From NCBI RefSeq assembly GCF_020091405.1, contig NZ_CP081903.1:1116001-1180000 (forward strand): a stretch of DNA of 64,000 nucleotides, read 5' to 3'. The notes beneath the pieces are model-generated. The model made no database searches. It had not been told where the DNA came from and saw nothing but the letters and a program-made list of their open reading frames with translations. The translations under genes and the position numbers were made by a program. Shown piece by piece: positions 41,696 to 51,359 of this stretch (within the stretch, counting starts at the first letter, position 1; every line of letters begins with the position of its first letter). The stretch is from Bacteroides cellulosilyticus (GTDB taxonomy: Bacteria; Bacteroidota; Bacteroidia; Bacteroidales; Bacteroidaceae).

Positions 41696-42658
41696 ATGAT
41701 TCGAAGCTTAAAAAACTATTTCGAAAGAAAAAATGAATTCTATACTGAAAGTCTGGAGTCCAGTTATACAAATTGGAACATTTTAGAACGTAAAGATTTA
41801 TATCTCAAAAAAATATCAGATCTTCAAAGAGAACAATCATCTCAGTTACTTGCTGAAAGAACTATTTTCCACGCTTACTGGCATGGAACCTTTGGTATCA
41901 AGCAAGCTTTCTCTATTAAAAGTCTGTTGTGTACACAAAATATGGAAAGTATAGAAATATGGCTATGGTTGGACTCAGAAAATGGATATACACAAATCGA
42001 GAGCAACTCATATCTACAAGAACTAAAAGGTCACATAAAAATATTGTCGTGGAACGTTGAAGACGAAATTAGTGATACTCCCTTTTCCAAAATTAAGACA
42101 TATATTAATGCCCCCAAGAATCTTGCAGCCAAGGGGGACGATTTTCGAATTATCTCTCTTTACAAATATGGAGGTTTATATTTCGATCTTGATGTTATGT
42201 TTTTGAAAGACTTCACTCCCCTATTAAAAGGCCATGAGTTTGTCTATGCATGGGAATACCAATCATATGCCAACAGTGCCATTCTATATTTACGCAAGAA
42301 TAGCTATATAACTAATTACTTAGCAAAGAAATTACAAAAAAGGAAAGCAGCAATGCCTTGGGTACTATTCAATTACAAAGATAAGAAATTAGAAAATCTA
42401 AGAAATTACCCTTGCGCTTTCTTTGATCCACTATGGGGAGGATATTGTGAGGGAATGCCTTTTAGAGAATTCTCTGACTTCTTTAGGGAATTCGACAAAG
42501 ATTATGCCAAAGATCCCAATATCAATAGTTACAAAGATTTCTTTCCGGGGGCATTCGCATATCATTGGCACAATAAGTGGGATGCTAAAGAGGTTGAAAA
42601 CTCATATTTTGGCCTATTCAATCATGAATTTAACAATATATTTACACTTCTACATTAA
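41696..42658 (+). CDS. GT32-type glycosyltransferase with DXD motif
   Basis: The 320-residue cytoplasmic protein resembles the Gly_transf_sug / OCH1 family. Diagnostic is KGDDFRIISLYKYGGLYFDL followed by DVMFLKDF, with DLD as the metal- and nucleotide-sugar-binding DXD motif. IFHAYWHGTF near residue 60 is the usual opening of this domain, and FFPGAFAYHWHNKW is a late conserved segment. It probably adds a hexose in glycan assembly. It is the first of four plus-strand genes that converge on the large minus-strand cluster at 45970. The sequence around it is AT-rich, suggesting acquired DNA. Confidence 0.85.
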   Translation: MIRSLKNYFERKNEFYTESLESSYTNWNILERKDLYLKKISDLQREQSSQLLAERTIFHAYWHGTFGIKQAFSIKSLLCTQNMESIEIWLWLDSENGYTQIESNSYLQELKGHIKILSWNVEDEISDTPFSKIKTYINAPKNLAAKGDDFRIISLYKYGGLYFDLDVMFLKDFTPLLKGHEFVYAWEYQSYANSAILYLRKNSYITNYLAKKLQKRKAAMPWVLFNYKDKKLENLRNYPCAFFDPLWGGYCEGMPFREFSDFFREFDKDYAKDPNINSYKDFFPGAFAYHWHNKWDAKEVENSYFGLFNHEFNNIFTLLH

Positions 42659-42776
42659 TATATTTCAAATATAATATTTACGTTTCTTAAAAGTGAATAT
42701 CCCTTATCTTTTTTAAGAACTCTTTTATCAACATAGATTTAGGTCGCAATTACACTATTATCATTGGATATTTTTA

Positions 42777-42784
42777 TATCTTTG
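42777..42784 (+). promoter_or_regulatory. Possible -7 box upstream of the second plus-strand glycosyltransferase
   Basis: TATCTTTG matches TAnnTTTG but no -33 lies at the right spacing. The 233-base gap also has a weak hairpin with T-rich sequence at 42684-42719. The four plus-strand genes may thus be more than one transcript. Confidence 0.3.
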
Positions 42785-42891
42785 TTCTTTGAATATAATT
42801 AAGATATGTTTTATTTATAGTATTAAACATCTTTATAAGACATGTACTTCAGCTTTATCTAAATAAAAATATTCTAAAAACGAATTTATCC

Positions 42892-44025
42892 ATGAAACTC
42901 AGAATATTCAGAAGAAACAAGAAACGTCACTTTCTCTACTCCCTATTTAATAGAAAATGGGTATATATTTCATATATTCCCGATGTATATTACAATAAAA
43001 ATAATATAAAATACATGCTATCTCACCAGAATAAAAGAGAAGCGCTAGTTGTTGGCAATATATTTTACAGTTTAGGATATAATGTTAAGATTGCACTTTT
43101 CAATGCCCCTGAAGAATGCGATACTCGAAAGTATGATATCATATTTGGTTTAGAACCAAACTTCATAACCATGAGCCAAAGAAATCCCCAAGCTCTTAAA
43201 ATATACTATGCGACAGGAGCTTATTGGAAACATCAACTCACAATGGTAAAAAACAGGACAGACCTATTTAATACAAAACATGGAACACATTTACCATATT
43301 CGCGTTTAGTGGATGCGCATAACAGTTGCGAGATAGCTGACGTTATTTTTCAAATAGGAAGCTCATTTACTATCCAAACATATCCTTCCAAATTGCAGAG
43401 CAAAATTAATATAATTAATCAGTCTAGCAATTTTGTTCAAGAGTGTGCTCTAAAACATAAATTGCAAAGTGTCTCAATGAAGGATTTCATGTGGTTTGGC
43501 TCTAGTGGAAGTATTTTGAAAGGTTTAGATTTAGTTTTAGAGTATTTCATAGAGAACCCCCAATACAATTTGCATGTAGTCGGACCACTTGATGAGGAAT
43601 TCATAAGGTTCTATCAAAAGCAAATAGAAAAATGCCTCAATATAACATTTTACAATTTTCTCGATACCAGCTCCAAAGAGTTCATGGACTTAGCCTATCT
43701 TTGTGCTTTCAATATCTTTCCATCTGGTAGTGAAGGCTGCCCTGGCTCCGTCATAACTTTAATGCAAATGGGTGTCATCCCTATCACCTCTCAATGGGGA
43801 GCAATAGACCAAATAGAACATTACGGATATCTGTTACCTGAGTTATCCGTTGAAGCTATAAGCAAGGCCATTGAATGGGGAGTTACACTTCCCCAGGAAG
43901 AGTTCCATAAAATTATAGAGGAAAACATATCATATTCAAAAAATACTTGGAATTTAAAACGATTTGAGAATGAATTCCGCTCTCTATTACTAACATTTAT
44001 AGAAAAAAGTAATCAAAAAGCATGA
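42892..44025 (+). CDS. Glycosyltransferase, GT4-like (GT-B fold)
   Basis: The product has 377 residues. The N-terminal half binds acceptor (NKREALVVGNIFYSLGYNVK) and the C-terminal half binds the nucleotide sugar: FMWFGSSGSILKGLDLVLEY and FNIFPSGSEGCPGSVITLMQ with the E-G-x-P/C-G-S loop. This fits group-1 glycosyltransferases, though the E-x7-E motif is less standard than in its neighbours. The stop overlaps the next gene's ATG by four bases, so the two are coupled. Donor and acceptor sugars cannot be read. Confidence 0.75.
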   Translation: MKLRIFRRNKKRHFLYSLFNRKWVYISYIPDVYYNKNNIKYMLSHQNKREALVVGNIFYSLGYNVKIALFNAPEECDTRKYDIIFGLEPNFITMSQRNPQALKIYYATGAYWKHQLTMVKNRTDLFNTKHGTHLPYSRLVDAHNSCEIADVIFQIGSSFTIQTYPSKLQSKINIINQSSNFVQECALKHKLQSVSMKDFMWFGSSGSILKGLDLVLEYFIENPQYNLHVVGPLDEEFIRFYQKQIEKCLNITFYNFLDTSSKEFMDLAYLCAFNIFPSGSEGCPGSVITLMQMGVIPITSQWGAIDQIEHYGYLLPELSVEAISKAIEWGVTLPQEEFHKIIEENISYSKNTWNLKRFENEFRSLLLTFIEKSNQKA

Positions 44026-45161
44026 ATCAACCATATATCTTGTACGATTCTCAGATATTTGATTATCAGATATTCGGAGGTATCTCACGATATTTCTGTG
44101 AAATAATCCCCAGAATGAATATCACATTCGATATATCTGTACGATATTCTGAAAATATCTATTTGAAAGAATCTAAACTGTGCAAGCATCGCCTGCCTAT
44201 TCCAAAGTGGATATTCAATAAGTACAAAAATAAACTTCTCCAGAAGAATAGAAAATTCTCCGAGCACATGCTTAGATCATCTTCTGAATATTTGCTGCAT
44301 GCAACTTATTATGAACCATACTTCCTTGACTGGATAGGAAATAACCCTTATGTCATTACCGTACATGACATGATCTATGAAAAGTTGCCTGAATTCTTTT
44401 CAAAAGAAGACAGGGAGTTAAGCTTTGAGCAAAAGAAAAAAGTTGTTACGCAAGCGGATAGAGTTATTGCAATAAGCCAAAACACCAAGCAAGATATCAT
44501 AGATTTACTACATATTGCACCCGAAAAAATTGACGTCATATACCATGGAACCAATATGCAAAAGCCTACTCGAAAGGATTCCGTAACACTTCCCAAAAGA
44601 TTTATCTTATATGTTGGTACCAGATATTCCTACAAGAATTTCGCCCGTTTTGTCAAAGCCTTTTCTTTATTATCATCTAAAGACAAAGAGTTATATGCAA
44701 TATGTACTGGTAGCTCCTTTACTATGGATGAAAAGAAATTATTTGAATCACTAAATATCTCCCAAAAGCTTATGCACATTCAGGCTGCTGATACCTTACT
44801 ATATACGCTCTACAATCAGGCAGAAGCTTTCGTATTTCCATCGCTTTATGAAGGTTTTGGCATTCCTATCATAGAAGCTTACGCCTGTCTTTGTCCGGCT
44901 ATCATAAGCAATACCAGCTGCTTTCCTGAGATAGCAGCAGATGCTGCTGCATATTTTAATCCATATTCCGAGATAGAAATGGCAGATACCATTGCAAGTG
45001 TTATATACAACCACGCTCTGCGCGCAGAGCTTATCCATAAAGGATCCGAACAATTGAAATTATATTCTTGGGAAAAAGCTGCGTCTCAAACAAAAGAAGT
45101 ATATTTGAAGGCCTTGAAAGAAAACAAAAGCAAAAAAGAAAGAAAAGAAGAGATATGGTAA
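44022..45161 (+). CDS. Glycosyltransferase family 4
   Basis: The 379-residue GT-B enzyme shows the standard group-1 pattern: YVITVHDMIYEKLPEFF, DRVIAISQNTKQDIIDLL, RFILYVGTRYSYKNFARFVK, and AFVFPSLYEGFGIPIIEAYA containing the E-x7-E motif (E-G-F-G-I-P-I-I-E). It resembles mannosyltransferase-type enzymes in polysaccharide loci. It overlaps its neighbours on both sides (4 bases upstream, 7 downstream), so it belongs to one operon. Confidence 0.9.
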   Translation: MNQPYILYDSQIFDYQIFGGISRYFCEIIPRMNITFDISVRYSENIYLKESKLCKHRLPIPKWIFNKYKNKLLQKNRKFSEHMLRSSSEYLLHATYYEPYFLDWIGNNPYVITVHDMIYEKLPEFFSKEDRELSFEQKKKVVTQADRVIAISQNTKQDIIDLLHIAPEKIDVIYHGTNMQKPTRKDSVTLPKRFILYVGTRYSYKNFARFVKAFSLLSSKDKELYAICTGSSFTMDEKKLFESLNISQKLMHIQAADTLLYTLYNQAEAFVFPSLYEGFGIPIIEAYACLCPAIISNTSCFPEIAADAAAYFNPYSEIEMADTIASVIYNHALRAELIHKGSEQLKLYSWEKAASQTKEVYLKALKENKSKKERKEEIW

Positions 45162-45970
45162 AGCCAGTGCTTAGTATTATTACAGTCAATTTTAACAACA
45201 ATTTGGGGCTACAAGAAACATTACGTAGCATTCAATCACAATCATTTACAGATTATGAGCATATCATCATAGATGCCAACTCTACAGACGGAAGTGCAGA
45301 AACTATTGCTAAGTATGCTGCAGAAACTCCTCACCTATCATACTGGGTATCCGAACCAGACAAAGGAGTCTATGACGGCATGAATAAAGGAATCGCACAT
45401 GCCAAAGGAGAATATATCTTCTTTCTAAACTCCGGAGACTTTCTATTTGACGGCAATGTCTTAGATTCCATCCCTTTTGATGGAACCAACTATATTTGTG
45501 GGAATCTAAGAATGGTGTATTCAAATACAGAATATGAAGATATAATTCCTCCCGAAGAAGTAGATGGTTTGTTTTTGCTAAAAAGTTTTCTACCACACCC
45601 TGCCTCTTTTATACATCACTCGCTATTCGAAAGCCAAACTTACAGAACAGATTATAGAATCGTATCAGACTGGATACATATGGTTGACAATATCGTATTA
45701 AAAGGATGCAGCTATAAGCATGTCAACATCCTGATATCCAACTTCGATAGTACAGGACTTAGCTCCACCAACGGTTCCATTGGACTCTATGAGCGCAACA
45801 GATGGATAAAAGAAAATATTCCCGCCCGTATCTATGCTTCCTTAATGGAACTGGACAACCTCAAAAATTCAATATTAGGAAGCATCATTCCAATGGCCAA
45901 TGAAAAGAAACGTCGTACACAAAAGCGAATGAAAAAGGCGGTCCTATTGCTCTCAAAAATACTTAAATAA
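45155..45970 (+). CDS. Glycosyltransferase family 2
   Basis: The start at 45155 yields MVKPVLSIITVNFNNNLGLQ, the usual GT2 opening; a longer frame from 45068 lies inside the previous gene. IIDANSTDGSAETI is the nucleotide-binding part and GEYIFFLNSGD the variant DXD region (NSGD). At 271 residues it is a single GT-A domain without membrane helices, similar to the WcaA/PgaC-like sugar transferases in O-antigen clusters. It is the last plus-strand gene; only 9 bases separate its stop from the stop of the convergent cluster. Confidence 0.88.
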   Translation: MVKPVLSIITVNFNNNLGLQETLRSIQSQSFTDYEHIIIDANSTDGSAETIAKYAAETPHLSYWVSEPDKGVYDGMNKGIAHAKGEYIFFLNSGDFLFDGNVLDSIPFDGTNYICGNLRMVYSNTEYEDIIPPEEVDGLFLLKSFLPHPASFIHHSLFESQTYRTDYRIVSDWIHMVDNIVLKGCSYKHVNILISNFDSTGLSSTNGSIGLYERNRWIKENIPARIYASLMELDNLKNSILGSIIPMANEKKRRTQKRMKKAVLLLSKILK

Positions 45971-45979
45971 AATATAGAC

Positions 45980-47107
45980 TCAAATAATTTCATAGAATCG
46001 CGCCATTGTCTCATCAATATTGAAGATATTGGAGCGAGATAAACTTTTTTCCTGATATTCCTTGCAAAGGGTGGTACTATCGACCAGTTTCTTTATAGCT
46101 TCATATATAGATGCATCATCATGTTCTGTTAATATGCCATATTTACCATTTTCCAGCAACTCCATCCCTCCTGAGGTTTTTGTAGCAACCACTGGAATTC
46201 CAAGCACCAAAGCTTCACATATCACATAAGAAAGCCCTTCGGACAGCGAAGTACTAACAAATATATCTGATTGCCTTAAATAAGGATAAGGGTTTTCTTC
46301 AAATCCTAAAAATACCACATCTTCCTGTAAGCCCAATTCATCACGCATTCGAAGCAAAGATTCAAATTCCTTCCCTTGCCCCAGAATTTGAAAACGTAAA
46401 GCATAACCTTTATCTTTAAATAGCTTAGCTACTCTTACCAGACGATCATATCCCTTAACTTTATAGAGGCTACCAATAGAAGTTATTGTAAATCTATCGT
46501 GCATCACGACCTTTTGCTTAGCCAACCTGCGGATATTCTCCGCATCTACAATATTGTATAGATGCATTTTATCATTTGACGTTTCGTACAATCTATTAAA
46601 AGACTCCATTGAGTTACGAGAAACAAACACGATCTTATCCATCTTCTCATAGCATCGTTTTTCATCATGATCGCTATGATAATAGGCCGTCGTCCAATGC
46701 TGGTAATATAAATCGCAATGAATCCAACTAATATTGAGTTTAGCCCATTTACAAATGGTACTATGAAACAATATAGGATAACCTTCTATGAACGATATTA
46801 TAGTATCAAAATGATGTTTCTTACATTTCTGCCTAAATAAAAACTTTAGCAGCCAAGTATTACCATACTTCTTACAATATCTTAACGCCTTTCTTCTCAA
46901 AGAAGATTCAAAAGAAGTCTCATTATCAGAAAAGATATGAAAAAGGTTAACTTGAGAAGGAATCTCCTTAGTATATATTCCACCAGCAAATACGACTCCT
47001 AAAGTAACATTATATCGGGCATAGTCTATATGCTTCAACAATTCAACCAAAGCTCGCTCTGCTCCACCGCCAAACAACCCTTCTATTATAAATAAAACAT
47101 CTTTCAT
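45980..47107 (-). CDS. Glycosyltransferase family 4, tandem copy 2
   Basis: The 375-residue GT-B enzyme opens MKDVLFIIEGLFGGGAERAL, with the glycine-rich acceptor loop. The donor-binding part contains FTITSIGSLYKVKGYDRLVR and FVSTSLSEGLSYVICEALVL with the E-x7-E motif. It is a close paralogue of the upstream gene at 47117-48223: whole motifs such as SIGSLYKVKGYDRLLR and FLGFEENPYPYL are shared. The two are 9 bases apart and clearly arose by tandem duplication, probably now adding different or repeated sugars. It is the last gene of the minus-strand cluster. Confidence 0.9.
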   Translation of the reverse strand: MKDVLFIIEGLFGGGAERALVELLKHIDYARYNVTLGVVFAGGIYTKEIPSQVNLFHIFSDNETSFESSLRRKALRYCKKYGNTWLLKFLFRQKCKKHHFDTIISFIEGYPILFHSTICKWAKLNISWIHCDLYYQHWTTAYYHSDHDEKRCYEKMDKIVFVSRNSMESFNRLYETSNDKMHLYNIVDAENIRRLAKQKVVMHDRFTITSIGSLYKVKGYDRLVRVAKLFKDKGYALRFQILGQGKEFESLLRMRDELGLQEDVVFLGFEENPYPYLRQSDIFVSTSLSEGLSYVICEALVLGIPVVATKTSGGMELLENGKYGILTEHDDASIYEAIKKLVDSTTLCKEYQEKSLSRSNIFNIDETMARFYEII

Positions 47108-47116
47108 ATCTTCTCC

Positions 47117-48223
47117 CTAAATTAAGCTATACACACTCTTCATTGCTTCATCTACATTGAACATCTCCGCCCGAATTAGTGATTTCAAGTGATATTCGTC
47201 TCTTGATTCTTCGTTATCAATCAGCTTCCTAAGCCCTTCATAAATTGAAATATCATCCTGTCCTGTCAGAATTCCATATTTGCCATTATCTAAAAGTTCA
47301 ATAGCACCGGCTGTTTCAGTAGCTACTACAGGTATACCCAAAACAAAGGCTTCACAAATCACATAAGGAAGACCTTCAGACAATGAAGTACTGACAAATA
47401 GATCTGTTTTTTTCAAATAAGGATAAGGATTCTCCTCAAATCCTAAAAAAAGCACCTCTTCTTCTAACCCCAATTCGTTCCGCAAGGTCAGCAGATTATC
47501 CAATTCTGATCCGCAACCTAGTATTTGGAAAGAAAGGGAATAACCATTGTTTTTTAACATTTTTGCAACACGAAGCAAGCGGTCATATCCCTTCACTTTA
47601 TATAAGCTACCAATAGAAGTTATAGTGAATACATTTCCAGTAACATTTTCTTCTCCAGCTTTTTCTTTAATTTCTTTTGCATCAACCACATTGTATAAGC
47701 ACTCTTTAGGCGTATTCACCAGATACAACTTATCAAAGTTCTCCTTTGCAGTATTAGAAACAAAAATTACGCAATCAACATCTTCATAACATTTTCTTTC
47801 CAAACTCGAACTATAAAAACAGTCAGAAGTCGGGTAGTTCAACAAGTCACGATGTACCCATGTTACATTCCTATCAGCTCTCTTCATTACAAAACTATGA
47901 AATAATAAAGGCCAGCCTTCCATAAAAGAGATAATTGTATCATAATGCCGTTGTAACTTACGCCTTATCTGAAAAGACATAAGCCAAGAATTATGATATT
48001 TTCGATAATAACGAAAAGACTTTCTTCGAAAAGAGTTGTTTTGGGTATATAACGGAATAACCGTAACGTTTTCAGGAATATCCTTTAAATAAAGACCTTG
48101 ATAGAACAAGAGACAAAGCGATACACGATAACGTGTATAATCAAAATTTTTAAGATATTCAATCAAAGCCTTTTCCGCTCCTCCTCCATCCAAGGATTCC
48201 ATAATGAATAATACATCTTTCAT
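47117..48223 (-). CDS. Glycosyltransferase family 4, tandem copy 1
   Basis: The 368-residue GT-B enzyme opens MKDVLFIMESLDGGGAEKAL and carries VFTITSIGSLYKVKGYDRLL and DLFVSTSLSEGLPYVICEAF, the E-x7-E donor region. It shares most conserved blocks with its downstream copy but has diverged in the N-terminal acceptor half. Its ATG overlaps the stop of the upstream GT2 gene by four bases. Confidence 0.9.
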   Translation of the reverse strand: MKDVLFIMESLDGGGAEKALIEYLKNFDYTRYRVSLCLLFYQGLYLKDIPENVTVIPLYTQNNSFRRKSFRYYRKYHNSWLMSFQIRRKLQRHYDTIISFMEGWPLLFHSFVMKRADRNVTWVHRDLLNYPTSDCFYSSSLERKCYEDVDCVIFVSNTAKENFDKLYLVNTPKECLYNVVDAKEIKEKAGEENVTGNVFTITSIGSLYKVKGYDRLLRVAKMLKNNGYSLSFQILGCGSELDNLLTLRNELGLEEEVLFLGFEENPYPYLKKTDLFVSTSLSEGLPYVICEAFVLGIPVVATETAGAIELLDNGKYGILTGQDDISIYEGLRKLIDNEESRDEYHLKSLIRAEMFNVDEAMKSVYSLI

Positions 48224-49197
48224 TTTTTCTTAGAGCAATGGGTTAAATAGTACAGAGGCCAAAAATAGGATATTTTCCGTAAGCGCTTATAACTCTGAGG
48301 ATCAACAACATCCTTGGATAAAGAAAGGAAATCATGCAACCGTAACTTCATAGCTTTCATTTCTTGCTTATATAAAGTATGATTAGGTTTTCGAATAAAC
48401 GTATTGAAAATCCACAAACAATGCCCTACTACTCTAGCTGTTAATATCCCGCGTTCTTTAGTATTAAAGAGAGTTGTGTTCTCAACAAAAGCTAATCTGT
48501 CATATTCTGCTAAAAAATAATCATACAACTTCCTCAAATCTGGACTATGGCAAATACTTCCTTCCCTCTGCAAATAATTATAATATGACTTATCTATCCA
48601 ACCTATTTTTTTACATTTTGAAGCCCATTTATAAACAGTTAAATGATCTTCATAACATACGCCTTCAGGGAAAGTAAATGAATCGAACAAATCCCTTTTA
48701 AATAGTTTTGTACAAGAAGAACTACTAACTTTATCTAGTAAGATATCTCGTACAACATCTTTAGGCATCAAAGAGTATATTTTACCAGAATTTGGATACA
48801 ACTGTTCTTTATGTCCATCTGCATATTCATAACAATAATTACAATAGGACATATCAGCTCCACAAGAAACCAATGTCTTTAACAAATCTTCATACATTGT
48901 CGCTTCAATCCAGTCATCGCTATCAACAAAACCAATATAAGGAGCTACACTGGCAGCAATGCCAGCATTTCTTGCAACAGAAAGGCCAGCAACAGTTAAA
49001 TGAAGTGTCCTTATACGAGAATCCACTAAAACGTAATCATCACAAATCTGTGCTGATCCATCACTAGAAAGATTATCTACTAAAATAATCTCAATATCTT
49101 TCAAAGTCTGATTACGAACAGATTCCACACAACGCTTTAGATAAGCCGCTGTATTATGTACCGGTATAATTATAGCAACCTGAGGCATACTTTTCAA
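48220..49197 (-). CDS. Glycosyltransferase family 2
   Basis: The 325-residue enzyme opens with QVAIIIPVHNTAAYLKRCVE and has IEIILVDNLSSDGSAQICDD and PYIGFVDSDDWIEATMYEDL, the DXD-type metal site. The C-terminal region (KRDLFDSFTFPEGVCYEDHL, then YLQREGSICHSPDL) matches the GT2 subgroup common in Bacteroides surface-glycan loci. It belongs to the same subgroup as the genes at 50345 and 51360. It is translationally coupled to the GT4 gene downstream. Confidence 0.88.
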   Translation of the reverse strand: MKSMPQVAIIIPVHNTAAYLKRCVESVRNQTLKDIEIILVDNLSSDGSAQICDDYVLVDSRIRTLHLTVAGLSVARNAGIAASVAPYIGFVDSDDWIEATMYEDLLKTLVSCGADMSYCNYCYEYADGHKEQLYPNSGKIYSLMPKDVVRDILLDKVSSSSCTKLFKRDLFDSFTFPEGVCYEDHLTVYKWASKCKKIGWIDKSYYNYLQREGSICHSPDLRKLYDYFLAEYDRLAFVENTTLFNTKERGILTARVVGHCLWIFNTFIRKPNHTLYKQEMKAMKLRLHDFLSLSKDVVDPQSYKRLRKISYFWPLYYLTHCSKKK

Positions 49198-49228
49198 CTT
49201 TATCTTTTACAAAAACAACAATTAATAT

Positions 49229-50314
49229 TCAAACGATACTGATATATTTTTTTATCACTTCCAAATAACGCTTTCCATAGCGCAAATCCGGCTCCAGATA
49301 ATTTCCTTCCCCCCACTCATTCCATGATTTCACAAAAGCAAGACGATGCTCCAAAGGTTTATTTTCAATACGTGCAATCACATCTTTCACATGCCGGTCA
49401 AAATAGGCTGGTTCTGCATGATTCAATACCAATGCCTTATTTAAAGAACGAGGTGAATGATCCCAATTGGGAATGATTGTTGGTATAATTTCAGGGGCAT
49501 ACTCTTCATCTCCAACAAAAAAACGACTCACTTTCTTGTACTCCATAATTTTAGGACAACGAAAAATCCGATGCCTCCACTTGGCACATTTATAAAGAAA
49601 CTTTGCTTTCTTTTCAAAATCAAACAAACGTGTTACATTAATAGCATCAAATCCCATATCCATCAATTCGGTTCTTTCCTCCGTCAAATGATATGTTTGA
49701 CCTATGAAAAAAATACCTTTCAAACCATTATTCATAGCTAATTTCTGCCACAAAGCCATAAACTCTTTTATCTGCGGATGTTGAAAAGGTTGATAAATCA
49801 TGAAAACAGGTTTATCATCTACTGTTATGTAACGAGGATCTTTAAAAGCAGGCAACACTGTTTCAAAGTGGGCTATATAATCGTCTTCTCCTGGATAAAG
49901 CTGGGTAATCAACGCCTGTTTGGTTTTTACTCCATGAAAAAAGCCTTTCCACGACTCATTGGCCCAAGCTAGGCAAAAAGGAAAATCTGGCTTACCAGAA
50001 GCCAATACCTCATTAAAAGGACGTTCTAATAATCGCTTACCATTCCCAAACCAATAGTGCCAATAACAAAATCCTTCTATGCCGTATTCTCTCGCCATAT
50101 CAGCCTGAGCCTGACGAGTCTCGGGAACTCTCAAATCATAATAACCTAAGTCTGCCGGAACTTTAGGCTGATAATGCCCCGGAAATAATGATCGTGCTTT
50201 CCCTACATTAGTCCATTCGGTAAAACCCTTCATCCACCATTCATCATTTTCAGGTATCGGATGAAACTGGGGGAGATAAAATGCAATAACTCTTGCTTTA
50301 TTTATTGTATTCAT
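49229..50314 (-). CDS. WbsX-like (GH99-type fold) glycan-locus protein
   Basis: The 361-residue protein opens ARVIAFYLPQFHPIPENDEW and continues GFTEWTNVGKARSLFPGHYQ, the WbsX signature. FLPF-type strands and FVKSWNEWGEGNYLEPD near the end complete the GH99-like barrel. WbsX proteins are frequent in O-antigen and capsule loci; they are called glycosyltransferases or hydrolases, but their reaction is unproven. It lies between GT2 genes on the minus strand and is probably part of one transcript. Confidence 0.88.
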   Translation of the reverse strand: MNTINKARVIAFYLPQFHPIPENDEWWMKGFTEWTNVGKARSLFPGHYQPKVPADLGYYDLRVPETRQAQADMAREYGIEGFCYWHYWFGNGKRLLERPFNEVLASGKPDFPFCLAWANESWKGFFHGVKTKQALITQLYPGEDDYIAHFETVLPAFKDPRYITVDDKPVFMIYQPFQHPQIKEFMALWQKLAMNNGLKGIFFIGQTYHLTEERTELMDMGFDAINVTRLFDFEKKAKFLYKCAKWRHRIFRCPKIMEYKKVSRFFVGDEEYAPEIIPTIIPNWDHSPRSLNKALVLNHAEPAYFDRHVKDVIARIENKPLEHRLAFVKSWNEWGEGNYLEPDLRYGKRYLEVIKKYISIV

Positions 50315-50344
50315 TATATCTTAATTTCCTTTAGTAATCTATTA

Positions 50345-51331
50345 TTATGCTTGAGGTATCTTCTTCCCAGACTTAAAAAATAAGTTCATCGAACGATAAA
50401 CACTCAGATTTTGATATAGCAGACAGCGTTTCAAAAGAAATAGGAAATCCACTTGAGGCCATCTTACATCCTTAAATTCCTGCATTTTAGCTATTATATC
50501 TTTTATTATGGAATCAAGTTGTGGAGAAGAAGGAAGCATGAGAATTTTATCAATCGAATGTATTCCATATTTATGTACATAACGAGGTGCCTTATGCCAT
50601 ATTCCATTTGCTTGCACAAACTTCACCTGCTCATATATCCGCAAGAACCACAAATATTCTTTTTGTGGATCATACTGCTTATCCAGAACTGTACTCCCCT
50701 CACGACGCAAATAATGATATTTCGGACAATCTTGCATGACTATCCGGCGTACCTTATGAAAAACACGGTAGCAAACGGCCATATCTTCAAATATCTGATT
50801 TTCAGGAAAGCGTATTCCAGAAAATGCTTGTCGTTTAAACAATTTATCCCATATATAATTCCTTACCCGCTTATCAATAACTAAGGCTCGTATGGCCTCA
50901 TCACTTGAAAAAGAAGTGAGTGTCCCCGATGAATAGCGTACTTTAGTCCGGGTAGTCGTCTCTATATAATGAGCACACACGGATATATCTGCATCATTAT
51001 CTACCAACAAATGATATAGAAATTCATACATATCAGGATCAATCCAGTCATCACTATCCACAAAACCAATATATTCGCCTCGGGCAATGGTCAATCCTTC
51101 ATTTCTCGCACAACTTTGCCCTTTGTTTACCTGATGAATCACTTTGATCCGACTATCTGTTTCAGCAAACATATCACATATTTCTCCCGATCCATCAGTA
51201 GACCCATCATCCACCACAATAATCTCAAGATTCTGATAGGTCTGTCCACAGACTGAACGTAAACACTTTTCCAAGTATTCGTTTACGTTATATACTGGTA
51301 TGATAATACTTATTAAAGGTAAACCTTCCAT
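50345..51331 (-). CDS. Glycosyltransferase family 2, tandem copy
   Basis: The start at 51331 (MEGLPLISIIIPVYNVNEYL) is chosen over one at 51400, which lies inside the upstream gene. The GT-A domain has IIVVDDGSTDGSGEICDMFA and YIGFVDSDDWIDPDMYEFLY, with the DXD-type D-S-D-D. The C-terminus (FEDMAVCYRVFHKVRRIV, YHYLRREGST) is shared with the next gene upstream, and the two are tandem paralogues. The length is 328 residues. No membrane segment is present. Sugar specificity is unknown. Confidence 0.9.
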   Translation of the reverse strand: MEGLPLISIIIPVYNVNEYLEKCLRSVCGQTYQNLEIIVVDDGSTDGSGEICDMFAETDSRIKVIHQVNKGQSCARNEGLTIARGEYIGFVDSDDWIDPDMYEFLYHLLVDNDADISVCAHYIETTTRTKVRYSSGTLTSFSSDEAIRALVIDKRVRNYIWDKLFKRQAFSGIRFPENQIFEDMAVCYRVFHKVRRIVMQDCPKYHYLRREGSTVLDKQYDPQKEYLWFLRIYEQVKFVQANGIWHKAPRYVHKYGIHSIDKILMLPSSPQLDSIIKDIIAKMQEFKDVRWPQVDFLFLLKRCLLYQNLSVYRSMNLFFKSGKKIPQA

Positions 51332-51359
51332 ATTACTCACTTTATTTGCAGACAAATTC